Shown here: piece after piece, positions 8,664-16,693 of the stretch
Layout of the letters: each line of letters opens with the position of its first letter
How positions within the stretch are numbered: the first letter of the stretch is position 1
NCBI RefSeq assembly: GCF_052055485.1
Contig: NZ_CP197171.1
Span: forward strand, 1,736,001-1,800,000
DNA from: Amphibacillus sp052055485
Lineage (GTDB): Bacteria > Bacillota > Bacilli > Bacillales > Amphibacillaceae
Direction: 5' to 3'
Length of the DNA stretch: 64,000 nt
Position numbers and translations under genes: made by a program
The notes under the pieces: generated by a model
The model's input: only the letters and a program-made list of their open reading frames with translations
The model's database searches: none
What the model was told of the DNA's origin: nothing

Positions 8664-8692
8664 ATTATACCTTTAAGTGTATTAAGTATCAA
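8664..8692 (-). promoter_or_regulatory. Sigma-A promoter of nox
   Basis: On the minus strand TTGATA (8692-8687) is separated by exactly 17 bases from a perfect TATAAT (8669-8664). It lies 73 bases upstream of the nox start and next to the Rex-like operator. Confidence 0.75.
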
Positions 8693-8696
8693 TCAA

Positions 8697-8714
8697 TTAT
8701 GAAACATTTCACAA
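8697..8714 (-). promoter_or_regulatory. Rex-like operator upstream of nox
   Basis: The minus strand reads TTGTGAAATGTTTCATAA, a near-perfect palindrome that matches the established Gram-positive Rex consensus TTGTGAA-N4-TTCACAA with one changed base in the right arm. It lies four bases upstream of the -35 box. Rex represses fermentative and NADH-oxidising genes at low NADH, so redox control of nox is expected. Confidence 0.65.
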
Positions 8715-8806
8715 TCTTTTTTCCCAATTCTTATTTCAATAGGTTTAACAAAAGCTATATTCTTATTATTCACAAAGTTGTCACATTTATAATAGGTAAA
8801 TAAAGG

Positions 8807-8835
8807 ATAAAAGGCAGGAGAGGGCTCTCTCCTGC
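8807..8835 (-). terminator. Terminator downstream of mazF
   Basis: A 9-bp G/C-rich stem, GCAGGAGAG at 8814-8822 and CTCTCCTGC at 8827-8835, is followed on the minus strand by CTTTT. It lies 157 bases beyond the mazF stop and upstream of the nox promoter, separating the two transcripts. Confidence 0.65.
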
Positions 8836-8991
8836 TTTAATAGCTTTACTATTGGTGTTGGATAAAAAAATGTAAAAGTTAAGTATTTAATCTAGAGTGA
8901 ACACGCTAATGGGTGACGGAGCAAACTTTCATTTGCTCCTTCTAGGTCTTTACAGCGAATGAGGTACCGATTAAGAAGTATATTAAGATGG

Positions 8992-9324
8992 TTAGCAATA
9001 TAAAAATGTATGTATTTTTTCTATACATGCTTGAACAACTTCATCAGGTGTTTTTCCTTTTACCTGAATTTCCCTCGCTGACCAGTCAAGATTTCTAATT
9101 TGGTCTGCCAAGATCACCCCTGTAAACGTACTGTCCTCAGGCAAAGGTATTTCAAATCCCCAACCTCGGACAGTATTGGTTATCGGGCATAATGAAGCGA
9201 ATTTCGTAACTTCATTAAATTTTTTATCAGATAAAACGATTGCAGGTCTGCGTCCTTTTTGTTCATGCCCTGTCTGTGGGTCAAAATCCATATAAACTAA
9301 ATCCCCTCGATCTGGTGCTTTCAT
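8992..9324 (-). CDS. mazF: MazF/PemK-family toxin, predicted mRNA interferase
   Basis: The 110-residue product belongs to the MazF/PemK/ChpB endoribonuclease family, whose members cleave single-stranded mRNA when their antitoxin is lost. The N-terminal PDRGDLVYMDFDPQTG and the GRRPAIVLS segment near residue 25 form the family core, with CPITNT near 46 and GVILADQIRNLDW near 69. Its ATG directly abuts the stop of the mazE-like gene, so the pair is translated from one message. It resembles the ChpB/PemK branch more than the MazF (NdoA) encoded near alr in Bacillus. Confidence 0.88.
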   Translation of the reverse strand: MKAPDRGDLVYMDFDPQTGHEQKGRRPAIVLSDKKFNEVTKFASLCPITNTVRGWGFEIPLPEDSTFTGVILADQIRNLDWSAREIQVKGKTPDEVVQACIEKIHTFLYC

Positions 9325-9564
9325 TTACCAAATTTCATTCCCTTCAGGTTTTCCCCAGTCAATTTCATCGTGTCTGTTTTCTGGCGTGCATTGGGAAAGT
9401 AGTTCATCCAATGTTGGTTTAGATTTGACTGGGCTTAATATAATGCAATTTTTTCCTTCCGTGACTTTGATTTCAGAACCGTTTTCGACACCATATTTTT
9501 TTGCGATTCTTTGAGGGATACGAACACCAATACTGTTTCCCCATTTTTGTGCTGTTGTTGTCAT
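9325..9564 (-). CDS. mazE: MazE-like AbrB-fold antitoxin
   Basis: The 79-residue protein starts TTTAQKWGNSIGVRIP, the SpoVT/AbrB DNA-binding domain typical of MazE, and ends with an acidic, tryptophan-containing tail expected to wrap the toxin. ATG 9564 sits seven bases after GAGGTG and fits the family N-terminus; an in-frame ATG at 9597, also with a ribosome site, would add eleven residues. By analogy the antitoxin represses its own operon. It is the first gene of the pair. Confidence 0.85.
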   Translation of the reverse strand: MTTTAQKWGNSIGVRIPQRIAKKYGVENGSEIKVTEGKNCIILSPVKSKPTLDELLSQCTPENRHDEIDWGKPEGNEIW

Positions 9565-9870
9565 ATCTAACACCTCTTTCTTATCTGATAATTCCATTAT
9601 ATCACCTTTCTTTTTATTCGTATATACTTAATATATACAAAAATATAAACTTGATACATAAAAGCACTAGTTTTGGATAAATTTTTTTGAGCGATGTCAT
9701 TTAGCCGAACAGACCTAGAGCAAGCTAAGATTGCTAGTCACGCATTTGCGTGATATTCCCCTTTATAGGTAAACAAAGGGTGCCTATTCATTGTAATCCC
9801 AAAGGAGAAGTTACTCCAGGTCGAGCACTTGATTTGACAATGTCTTCGTTTTTTATGCAACGGTAATGAC

Positions 9871-10050
9871 ATAAAATAAAGCTTCAAATAGTGATAGTTA
9901 GGTCTACAGGACGTAGTAAACTTTGTCTGCGTAATTATTAACTAATGAATAATAAGGAACATAAACGAACGTCTACACAGGATGTGCAGACGTTCGTTTA
10001 TGTGATCAGTCTCTAGTTTCTACGAGTTTACGGACGCTTATCTGTGATAA
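9871..10050 (+). repeat. Diverged copy of the structured dispersed element
   Basis: The left part (GCTTCAAATAGTGATAGTT, then TCTACAGGACGTAG) and the right end (GAGTTTACGGACG...TCTGTGATAA) match the fuller copy at 29205-29515 in order, though the middle differs. The middle holds a strong hairpin: 15 bp, CATAAACGAACGTCT at 9960-9974 with AGACGTTCGTTTATG at 9988-10002, capped by CACA-GGA-TGTG. The rest of the gap, 9565-9870, has one small palindrome near 9748 and no gene that I can support. Confidence 0.7.
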
Positions 10051-10089
10051 CCGTTTGATAAAGAGAAGTCAATCTATAGCTTCGAGTTT

Positions 10090-11709
10090 TTACCCATACA
10101 TTTTAGCAATCTCTTTTTGTAATGTTTGGTCCGTTACATATTCATTGTAACTCATTTCTTTATCAATAAGACCATTTGGCGTTATTTCAATTAATCGGTT
10201 AGCGATACTATTAATAAATTGATGATCATGCGAGGTGAAAAGAATAGCACCTTTAAAATTAATCAAACCATTATTGACAGCAGTGATCGATTCAAGATCT
10301 AAATGGTTTGTCGGCTCATCAAGAAGCAATACATTTGCACTAGAAAGCATCATTTTAGATAGCATACAACGTACCTTTTCTCCACCAGATAGCACCTTTG
10401 CCTTTTTTAGTGCCTCTTCACCAGAGAACAACATCCGCCCTAAAAATCCACGTAAGAAAGTTTCTGTTTGATCTTCAGGTGAATATTGACGAAGCCATTC
10501 CACCAATGTGAGCTCACTATTTTCGAAAAATTTGCTATTGTCTTTTGGGAAATACGATTGTGAGGTGGTCACACCCCATGTATATGTGCCGGCATCAGGT
10601 TCAATTTCACCCATTAAAATATCAAATAAAGTCGTTTTAGCAATCTCGTTCGGTCCGACGAAAGCGACTTTATTGTCACGATTTAAAATGAAACTAACAT
10701 TATCTAACACCTTAACACCATCAATGGTTTTACTCAAACCTTCGACACGAAGTAAATCATTGCCGATTTCCCGTTCGGGTTGGAAAGCAACATATGGATA
10801 ACGGCGTGAAGAAGGTTTAATGTCGTCAAGAGTAATATTATCAAGCATTTTTTTACGAGAGGTAGCTTGTCTTGATTTAGACGCATTAGCGCTAAAGCGT
10901 GCGATAAAGTTTTGTAATTCCTTGATTTTTTCTTCTTTTTTCTTATTTTGGTCTTGTGCCATTTTTAAAGCCAATTGGCTAGATTCATACCAGAAGTCAT
11001 AGTTTCCGACATAAAGTTCAATTTTTCCAAAATCAACATCAGCAATATGCGTACAAACTTTATTTAAGAAATGTCGATCATGCGAGACGACGATAACTGT
11101 ATTTTCAAAGTTGATTAAAAATTCTTCTAACCATTGAATCGCTTGAATATCTAAGTGGTTGGTTGGCTCATCAAGAAGTAAAATATCGGGTGAACCGAAT
11201 AAAGCTTGAGCAAGTAATACTTTAACTTTCTCAGATCCTGTTAAATCAGCCATCTTCTTATCATGTAGATCCTCAGAAATGCCAAGTCCTTTTAATAAAA
11301 TACTCGCATCAGATTCAGCTTCCCAGCCATTTAGTTCAGCAAATTCACCTTCTAATTCAGCTGCTTTCATACCATCTTCTTCGGTAAATTCAGTTTTTGC
11401 ATAAATCTGGTCTTTTTCTTTCATCACTTGATAAAGACGCTCGTGTCCTAGGATAACCGTTTCAATAACAGGGAACTCTTCATAAGCAAAGTGATCTTGC
11501 TTTAGAACTGCGAGACGTTTATCTTTTTCAAGTGAAATATGACCAGATTGAGCTTCTACCTCACCAGAAAGTACTTTTAAAAAGGTTGATTTTCCAGCAC
11601 CATTAGCCCCAATCAAACCATAGCAATTTCCAGCTGTAAATTTAATATTTACATCTTCAAATAATTTCTTATCTCCATAGCGTAAGCTAACATTTGTGAC
11701 TTGTAACAT
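10090..11709 (-). CDS. ykpA: ABC-F family ATPase, YkpA/YbiT type
   Basis: ABC-F proteins have two ATPase domains, no membrane segment, and act on ribosomes. The first domain has GANGAGKST near residue 36 and LLLDEPTNHLD near 180; the second has LSGGEKVRCML near 440 and LLLDEPTNHLD near 462. A charged linker of about 80 residues joins them. The 539-residue length and the LTGSEKVKVLL signature fit the YkpA/YbiT branch. The second Walker A reads GPNEIAKTT: the lysine is kept but two glycines of the usual GxGK(S/T) are not. ATG 11709 follows GGAGG by about nine bases. The exact cellular role of YkpA is not established. Confidence 0.88.
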   Translation of the reverse strand: MLQVTNVSLRYGDKKLFEDVNIKFTAGNCYGLIGANGAGKSTFLKVLSGEVEAQSGHISLEKDKRLAVLKQDHFAYEEFPVIETVILGHERLYQVMKEKDQIYAKTEFTEEDGMKAAELEGEFAELNGWEAESDASILLKGLGISEDLHDKKMADLTGSEKVKVLLAQALFGSPDILLLDEPTNHLDIQAIQWLEEFLINFENTVIVVSHDRHFLNKVCTHIADVDFGKIELYVGNYDFWYESSQLALKMAQDQNKKKEEKIKELQNFIARFSANASKSRQATSRKKMLDNITLDDIKPSSRRYPYVAFQPEREIGNDLLRVEGLSKTIDGVKVLDNVSFILNRDNKVAFVGPNEIAKTTLFDILMGEIEPDAGTYTWGVTTSQSYFPKDNSKFFENSELTLVEWLRQYSPEDQTETFLRGFLGRMLFSGEEALKKAKVLSGGEKVRCMLSKMMLSSANVLLLDEPTNHLDLESITAVNNGLINFKGAILFTSHDHQFINSIANRLIEITPNGLIDKEMSYNEYVTDQTLQKEIAKMYG

Positions 11710-11897
11710 AACATTTTTCCTCCAAAAATTTAACTTAATCTTAGCCTAGCTTAAGCTAAATATAACGTTTAGTCAATGAAAGGAAGGGATGATTTAATTA
11801 ATTTTCAGAATGGATCTAGTTGTCATTGTTTAAAAACATCAATAATCGGGAAATATATCCTGAGTGAGAAGTAAATAGATTTAGGGAGGGTTTATTT

Positions 11898-12497
11898 GTG
11901 ACGAAAGATTTTTACCAAGCAGTAGAAGATCGCTATTCTACTTATCTAATTAGCGATCAAAAAATAGTGCCAGAAGATCGGATCGAAGAAGTGGTTCAAT
12001 TTGCTGTCAAGCATACACCCCATGCTTTTAATTCACAGAGTGGTCGGGTAGTTGTCCTATTTGGTGAACATCATGAAAAATTATGGGAGATCACGAAGGC
12101 AGAGTTAAAAAAGGTCACCCCTGAACAGAATTTTCCTAACACAGAAGCGAAAATTAATGGATTCAAAGCAGGTTATGGTACAGTGTTATTTTTTGAAGAT
12201 CAGAAAGTTGTTCAAGGCTTGCAAGAGCAATTTGATCTTTACAAAGATAATTTTCCGGTTTGGTCAGAACAAGCTTCAGGAATGCTCCAATATGTTATCT
12301 GGACAGCTCTGGAAAATGAAGGATTAGGTGCTTCATTACAACACTATAATCCACTGATTGACAAAGAAGTACAAAAACAGTGGGATATCCCTGAACACTG
12401 GTTATTACGCGGGCAAATGCCATTTGGTAAGCCCGAAGGAGAACGAGCCGAAAAAGAATATCAGCCCATAGAAGAGCGAGTGAAATTCTTTAAATAA
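11898..12497 (+). CDS. Nitroreductase family protein, Frm2/Hbn1-like
   Basis: The 199-residue protein belongs to the FMN-dependent nitroreductase superfamily, in the branch related to yeast Frm2/Hbn1. Seen features are the N-terminal EDRYSTY segment, PHAFNSQSGRVVVLFG near residue 40, where FMN contacts are expected, and EGLGASLQHYNP near 137. It starts at GTG 11898 behind TTAGGGAGGG and ends in its own terminator, so it is a single-gene transcript. The physiological substrate cannot be read from the sequence. Confidence 0.82.
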   Translation: MTKDFYQAVEDRYSTYLISDQKIVPEDRIEEVVQFAVKHTPHAFNSQSGRVVVLFGEHHEKLWEITKAELKKVTPEQNFPNTEAKINGFKAGYGTVLFFEDQKVVQGLQEQFDLYKDNFPVWSEQASGMLQYVIWTALENEGLGASLQHYNPLIDKEVQKQWDIPEHWLLRGQMPFGKPEGERAEKEYQPIEERVKFFK

Positions 12498-12508
12498 TTG
12501 AAGACGAG

Positions 12509-12549
12509 GCTATTGCACAATGTAGGATATATTGTGCAATAGCTTTTTT
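12509..12549 (+). terminator. Terminator after the nitroreductase gene
   Basis: A perfect 13-bp stem, GCTATTGCACAAT at 12509-12521 and ATTGTGCAATAGC at 12531-12543, is followed by six T. The stem sequence also resembles the right end of the repeat element that follows (ATTTTGCAACAGC at 12917-12929). Confidence 0.85.
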
Positions 12550-12936
12550 CTTTATCGGTATTAGAAATGTTATTGAAACATCCTATTCAACTTTTTGACT
12601 TGCAATTTTGCTAGAAACACTGGATAGATACGCTCTATCCAACATTTTGTTTTGTGATTTCGTTTGAAATGATTGATAGCAGGGGTCTATCTGACATTTT
12701 ATCCTGTGATTATATTTAAAATGATTGATAGAAGAGGTCTATCCGACATTTTAACCTAGAATTTCGATTGAAACACCAGATAGATGTGCTCTATTCTCTA
12801 CTCAGCTCTTTTAGATGGGAGTTTAAATTGTGAACTAGCTTCAATATTCACGCAAATGACTATTGTACTATAGGTTATATGACGTAAAAATAAATGTGAA
12901 AAGATGTACGTCATACATTTTGCAACAGCTCCTTAA
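12509..12936. repeat. MITE-like element carrying 52-bp repeats
   Basis: The segment from GCTATTGCACAAT (12509) to ATTTTGCAACAGC (12929) has ends that are inverted copies with two mismatches. Between 12620 and 12800 lie four diverged units of about 52 bp, most with a small hairpin GATAGA-N5-TCTATC followed by CNACATTTT. The right-hand 33 bases (12904-12936) match 30012-30044 almost exactly, beyond a second array of the same unit. It holds no coding sequence. Confidence 0.6.
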
Positions 12937-13014
12937 CTTATCTATTTCAATTATTCTAGTTCGTATATAGAAACTGAAATTCATAAGTATAATCAAATGT
13001 CCCCCTAATAACGC

Positions 13015-13118
13015 CCACCTGAAAATAAAGAAGAATGACTTGATTCAGGTGGTTGTTAACGGTCGCTAATGTCCTGATTCACTCAACTAACCTTCAGCGG
13101 AAAAAACACCGCTGAAGG
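13015..13118. other. Two hairpins upstream of topB
   Basis: CCACCTGAA at 13015-13023 pairs with TTCAGGTGG at 13044-13052, and CCTTCAGCGG at 13091-13100 pairs perfectly with CCGCTGAAGG at 13109-13118. Neither has a clean T run on the plus strand. They may be a weak terminator and a leader structure of topB; the function is not determined. Nothing else is seen in this gap beyond the repeat element. Confidence 0.4.
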
Positions 13119-13171
13119 AAGTTTCGTTTTATGTTAAGCTTACAGAAGGGAAAAAGAAAGGAATGGGTAAG

Positions 13172-15325
13172 ATGAGTAAAATAGTTGTTCTAGCCGAAAA
13201 GCCTTCTGTTGGTCGTGATATGGCACGTGTTTTAAAATGTCAGAACAAACAAAATGGCTATTTTGAAGGCTCGAAATATATTGTGACATGGGCGCTAGGT
13301 CATTTAGTGACTTTAGCTGATCCGGAAGCTTATGATTCAAAATATAAAACGTGGCGTTTAGAGGATTTACCGATGTTGCCGGATCGATTGAAACTAGTGG
13401 TCATGCGTCAAACGAATAAACAATTTCAAACCGTGAAGAAACTATTGAACCGGAAAGATGTAGGTGAAGTGATTATTGCCACAGATGCAGGTCGTGAAGG
13501 CGAATTAGTTGCCCGCTGGACGATTGAGAAAGCAAGAATTAACAAGCCGATTAAACGGTTGTGGATTTCATCTGTGACAGATAAAGCAATCCGTGATGGT
13601 TTTAAGCAATTGAAGCCAGGGGAAGCTTATTACAATTTATACATGGCTGCGGCTGCTCGATCTGAAGCAGATTGGTATGTTGGTTTAAATGCAACACGAG
13701 CTTTAACAACAAAGCACAATGCTCAATTATCGAGTGGTCGGGTACAGACACCGACGTTAGCAATGATCGCTAAACGAGAAGGGGAAATTAAACAGTTTAA
13801 GCCAAAATCATTTTATGGTCTAAAGGCTAAAACGTCTACTGGGCTCCAGCTAAGCTGGCAAGATCAAAAGAACAATGGTCGAATTTTTGACAAGACAAAA
13901 GCAGAAAAGCGATTGATAACTGTTAAAGGAAAGAAAGCAAAGGTTATAGCGATCAAGCGGACGGAGAAGAAAAGTTACGCCCCTCCATTGTATGATCTAT
14001 CATCCTTACAGCAAGAAGCGAACAAAGCGTTTGGTTTTTCAGGAAAACAAACCTTATCAATTATGCAAAAGCTATATGAGCAACATAAAGTGTTAACTTA
14101 TCCACGAACGGATTCGCGCTTTTTGTCAAGTGACATTGTTTCAACGTTAAAAGATCGGGTTGAGGCTTGTCGAGTTGGTGAGTATGCTAAATTAGCACGT
14201 ACGATTCTAAATGATGGGATCAAAGCAAACAAATCATTTGTCAATGATAAGAAAGTAACGGATCACCATGCGATTATTCCGACAGAGGAGTCTGCTATCT
14301 TATCTGATCTTGATGATAAGGAGCGTAAAATTTATGATTTAGTTGTGAAGCGATTCTTAGCTGTTTTATCCAAACCATATCGATATGAACAAACAGTCAT
14401 TGAAGCAGAAATAGCCGGTGAAACATTTGTGATGAGTGAGAAAAATGTACTTGATCCAGGCTGGAAGTTGCTTTATCAAGATCAAGGGGATCAAACACGT
14501 TTACCAGCACTTAAAGAAGGGCAGTTGCTTGATGTTGCTGTTCAATTAACAGAAGGGAAGACGACACCTCCTGAACGTTTCACTGAAGGCACGTTACTAG
14601 AAGCGATGGAGAACCCGACAAAGTTTATGGATACAGGAAGCAGTGCTCAGAAAAAAACACTGAAGCAAAGTGGAGGTCTTGGAACGGTAGCAACTCGTGC
14701 CGATATTATCGATAAGCTTTTTAATACCCATTATATTGAGAGTCGAGGAAAGTATCTGTACACAACGTCTAAAGGACGACAACTACTAGACCTTGTGCCA
14801 GCTGATTTGCGTTCACCCATTCTAACAGCCGAATGGGAACAAAAATTAGCGGATATTGCTGCTGGTAAGCTGAAAAAGACGACGTTTATTAAAGAGATGA
14901 AGCAATATACACGAACAACAGTTAATGAAATAAAAAATAGTGCCAGCACGTTTAAACATGATAATATTACGGGAACGAAATGTCCTAATTGTGGAAAATT
15001 AATGCTTGAAGTAAACGGGAAAAAAGGTCGGATGCTTGTTTGCCAAGATCGAGAATGTGGTGGAAAAAAACATATTGCTCGTCAAACCAATGCCCGTTGT
15101 CCAAATTGTCATAAGAAAATGGAAATGCGTGGTACTGGTGAGGCACAGACTTTCACTTGTCGGTGTGGCTATCGAGAAAAATTATCTGCTTTCCAAAAAC
15201 GAAAAGCAAAAAACAACCGACATCAAGCCTCAAAACGGGATGTCAATAAGTATTTGAAAAAAGATAATGAAGAAACTTTTACTAACACAGCTTTAGCTGA
15301 TGCATTAAAGAAATTAAAAAAATAA
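13172..15325 (+). CDS. topB: DNA topoisomerase III
   Basis: TopB is a type IA topoisomerase that relaxes and decatenates DNA through a 5'-phosphotyrosine. The Toprim domain begins VVLAEKPSVGRDMARVL and contains the acidic motif DAGREGE near residue 105; the active tyrosine is in VLTYPRTDSRFL near residue 310. The C-terminus has zinc-ribbon cysteines (CPNCGK near 605, CPNCHKK near 645) and ends in a basic tail. The 717-residue length and sequence match Bacillus TopB closely. ATG 13172 is nine bases from AAAGGA, whereas ATG 13163 abuts it. Confidence 0.95.
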   Translation: MSKIVVLAEKPSVGRDMARVLKCQNKQNGYFEGSKYIVTWALGHLVTLADPEAYDSKYKTWRLEDLPMLPDRLKLVVMRQTNKQFQTVKKLLNRKDVGEVIIATDAGREGELVARWTIEKARINKPIKRLWISSVTDKAIRDGFKQLKPGEAYYNLYMAAAARSEADWYVGLNATRALTTKHNAQLSSGRVQTPTLAMIAKREGEIKQFKPKSFYGLKAKTSTGLQLSWQDQKNNGRIFDKTKAEKRLITVKGKKAKVIAIKRTEKKSYAPPLYDLSSLQQEANKAFGFSGKQTLSIMQKLYEQHKVLTYPRTDSRFLSSDIVSTLKDRVEACRVGEYAKLARTILNDGIKANKSFVNDKKVTDHHAIIPTEESAILSDLDDKERKIYDLVVKRFLAVLSKPYRYEQTVIEAEIAGETFVMSEKNVLDPGWKLLYQDQGDQTRLPALKEGQLLDVAVQLTEGKTTPPERFTEGTLLEAMENPTKFMDTGSSAQKKTLKQSGGLGTVATRADIIDKLFNTHYIESRGKYLYTTSKGRQLLDLVPADLRSPILTAEWEQKLADIAAGKLKKTTFIKEMKQYTRTTVNEIKNSASTFKHDNITGTKCPNCGKLMLEVNGKKGRMLVCQDRECGGKKHIARQTNARCPNCHKKMEMRGTGEAQTFTCRCGYREKLSAFQKRKAKNNRHQASKRDVNKYLKKDNEETFTNTALADALKKLKK

Positions 15326-15331
15326 ACAAAC

Positions 15332-15367
15332 AACCGATTTGTCCGAAATGGATGAATCGGTTTTTTT
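15332..15367 (+). terminator. Terminator after topB
   Basis: AACCGATT at 15332-15339 pairs with AATCGGTT at 15355-15362 and is followed by T7 overlapping the stem end. The 260 bases from here to the mnt promoter hold no feature I can support. Confidence 0.85.
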
Positions 15368-15630
15368 ACATTTTAAGAGGATAAAAATTTGATTGAGAAG
15401 TAGATTAGGAGTAGTCAAAATGTTTACAGCAAAAGTATAAGAAAATAACTAGCCTAATTTCTTAAAAATTTACTTTATAAGGATAGATTTGATTGATGAT
15501 CAGATAAGTAAAGATAATAAATTAAGTCCTAAGTACTTGGAAAACATTGACCTCTAACTAAGCATTTTAAGTCATAAATAAAGTTAATAAGTTTACCTAA
15601 CGCAAAATTATTTTCTATAAGAAAAAACAC

Positions 15631-15659
15631 TTGACAAACACAAGAAAAGGATTTATATT
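15631..15659 (+). promoter_or_regulatory. Sigma-A promoter of mntABCD
   Basis: TTGACA at 15631-15636 and TATATT at 15654-15659 are spaced by 17 bases. The predicted start of transcription lies just upstream of the MntR-like operator. Confidence 0.75.
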
Positions 15660-15675
15660 GTATACCATAAACAAA

Positions 15676-15691
15676 GTTTCCTTAGGGCAAA
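15676..15691 (+). promoter_or_regulatory. MntR-like operator
   Basis: The 16-mer GTTTCCTTAGGGCAAA is, on the opposite strand, TTTGCCCTAAGGAAAC, one base from the B. subtilis MntR site TTTGCCTTAAGGAAAC as I remember it. It sits about 17 bases after the -10 box, where bound MntR would block transcription. This supports manganese, rather than zinc, as the substrate of the operon. Confidence 0.75.
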
Positions 15692-15714
15692 TTTATGCAA
15701 AGGGAGGACAAAAA

Positions 15715-16692
15715 GTGATAAAACATACAAAAAAGATGTTGTATTTCGTTTTAGCAAGTTTAATTTTAATTTTAGGAGCATGTGCTTCAGGGGGTAATTC
15801 TGAAACGCAAGGTGATGGAGAAGGATCTGAATCTACAGGTGAGGGTGATCCGATAAATGTTGTGGCAACTATTGCCCAAATTGGGGAACCACTATCTGTT
15901 ATTGGTGGCGAGTATGTAGAGGTAGAAACATTAATGGGTCCATCAATTGATCCACACTTGTATAACCCAACCCAAAGTGATATTTCAAAAATAGATGGTG
16001 CAGATGTTGTTTTTTATAGTGGTTTAAATTTAGAGGCGAATATGATTGATGCATTTGAGTCGATCGGAGAATCAAAACCAGTGCTTGCACTTGGAGAGAC
16101 GTTAGCAGAATCAGATATTTTAGAGGATGAAGAAGAGGCAGGAGAACCTGATCCACATATATGGTTTGACCTTGATCTTTGGCAACAGGCTCTTGATGCT
16201 GCTGTTGAAGAGTTAAAAGATTATGCACCTGATTATGCCGATGTTTTTGAAGAAAATAAACAAGATTATTTTACTGAATTAGCTGCTGTTAAAGAGGATG
16301 CAGCTAAATTAGCTGATATTCCTGAAGAACAGCGTGTTTTGGTGACAGCACATGATGCCTTTGGTTACTTTGGACAAATGCATGATATTGAAGTGATTGG
16401 TTTGCAAGGTTTAAGTACAGAGTCTGAAGTGAGCATATCCGATGTTAATGAAACAATAGATATTATTAAAGAACATCAAGTCCCTGCTATCTTTGTTGAG
16501 AGTAGTATTAACCCGGATTCAATTGAAGCGGTTATTGCCGGGGCTAAAGATGAAGGTGTTGATATTGAATTAGGTGGAGAGCTCTACTCAGATGCGATGG
16601 GTGAAGCTGGGACGGAAGAAGGCACTTATATCGGTATGTACCGATATAATGTGGATACGATTTATGAGGCATTAAATGGAGGCGCAGAATGA
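15715..16692 (+). CDS. mntA: Manganese ABC transporter substrate-binding lipoprotein
   Basis: MntA captures Mn2+ outside the membrane and delivers it to the permease. The N-terminus has a lysine-rich start, a hydrophobic stretch and the lipobox LILGAC, so the mature protein is lipid-anchored at the cysteine near residue 24, followed by a Gly/Ser/Glu-rich linker. Metal-ligand motifs of the cluster A-I (TroA/PsaA) family are visible: DPHLYNPTQSD near 80, DPHIWFD near 146 and FVESSINP near 261. GTG 15715 follows AGGGAGGAC; an upstream in-frame ATG would overlap the promoter. It is the first gene of mntABCD. Confidence 0.9.
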   Translation: MIKHTKKMLYFVLASLILILGACASGGNSETQGDGEGSESTGEGDPINVVATIAQIGEPLSVIGGEYVEVETLMGPSIDPHLYNPTQSDISKIDGADVVFYSGLNLEANMIDAFESIGESKPVLALGETLAESDILEDEEEAGEPDPHIWFDLDLWQQALDAAVEELKDYAPDYADVFEENKQDYFTELAAVKEDAAKLADIPEEQRVLVTAHDAFGYFGQMHDIEVIGLQGLSTESEVSISDVNETIDIIKEHQVPAIFVESSINPDSIEAVIAGAKDEGVDIELGGELYSDAMGEAGTEEGTYIGMYRYNVDTIYEALNGGAE

Positions 16693-16693
16693 A

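Noticed and set aside
8769..8790. Second Rex site (TTCACAAAGTTGTCACAT)
   Set aside because: It has Rex-like halves but is not a palindrome with the right spacing.
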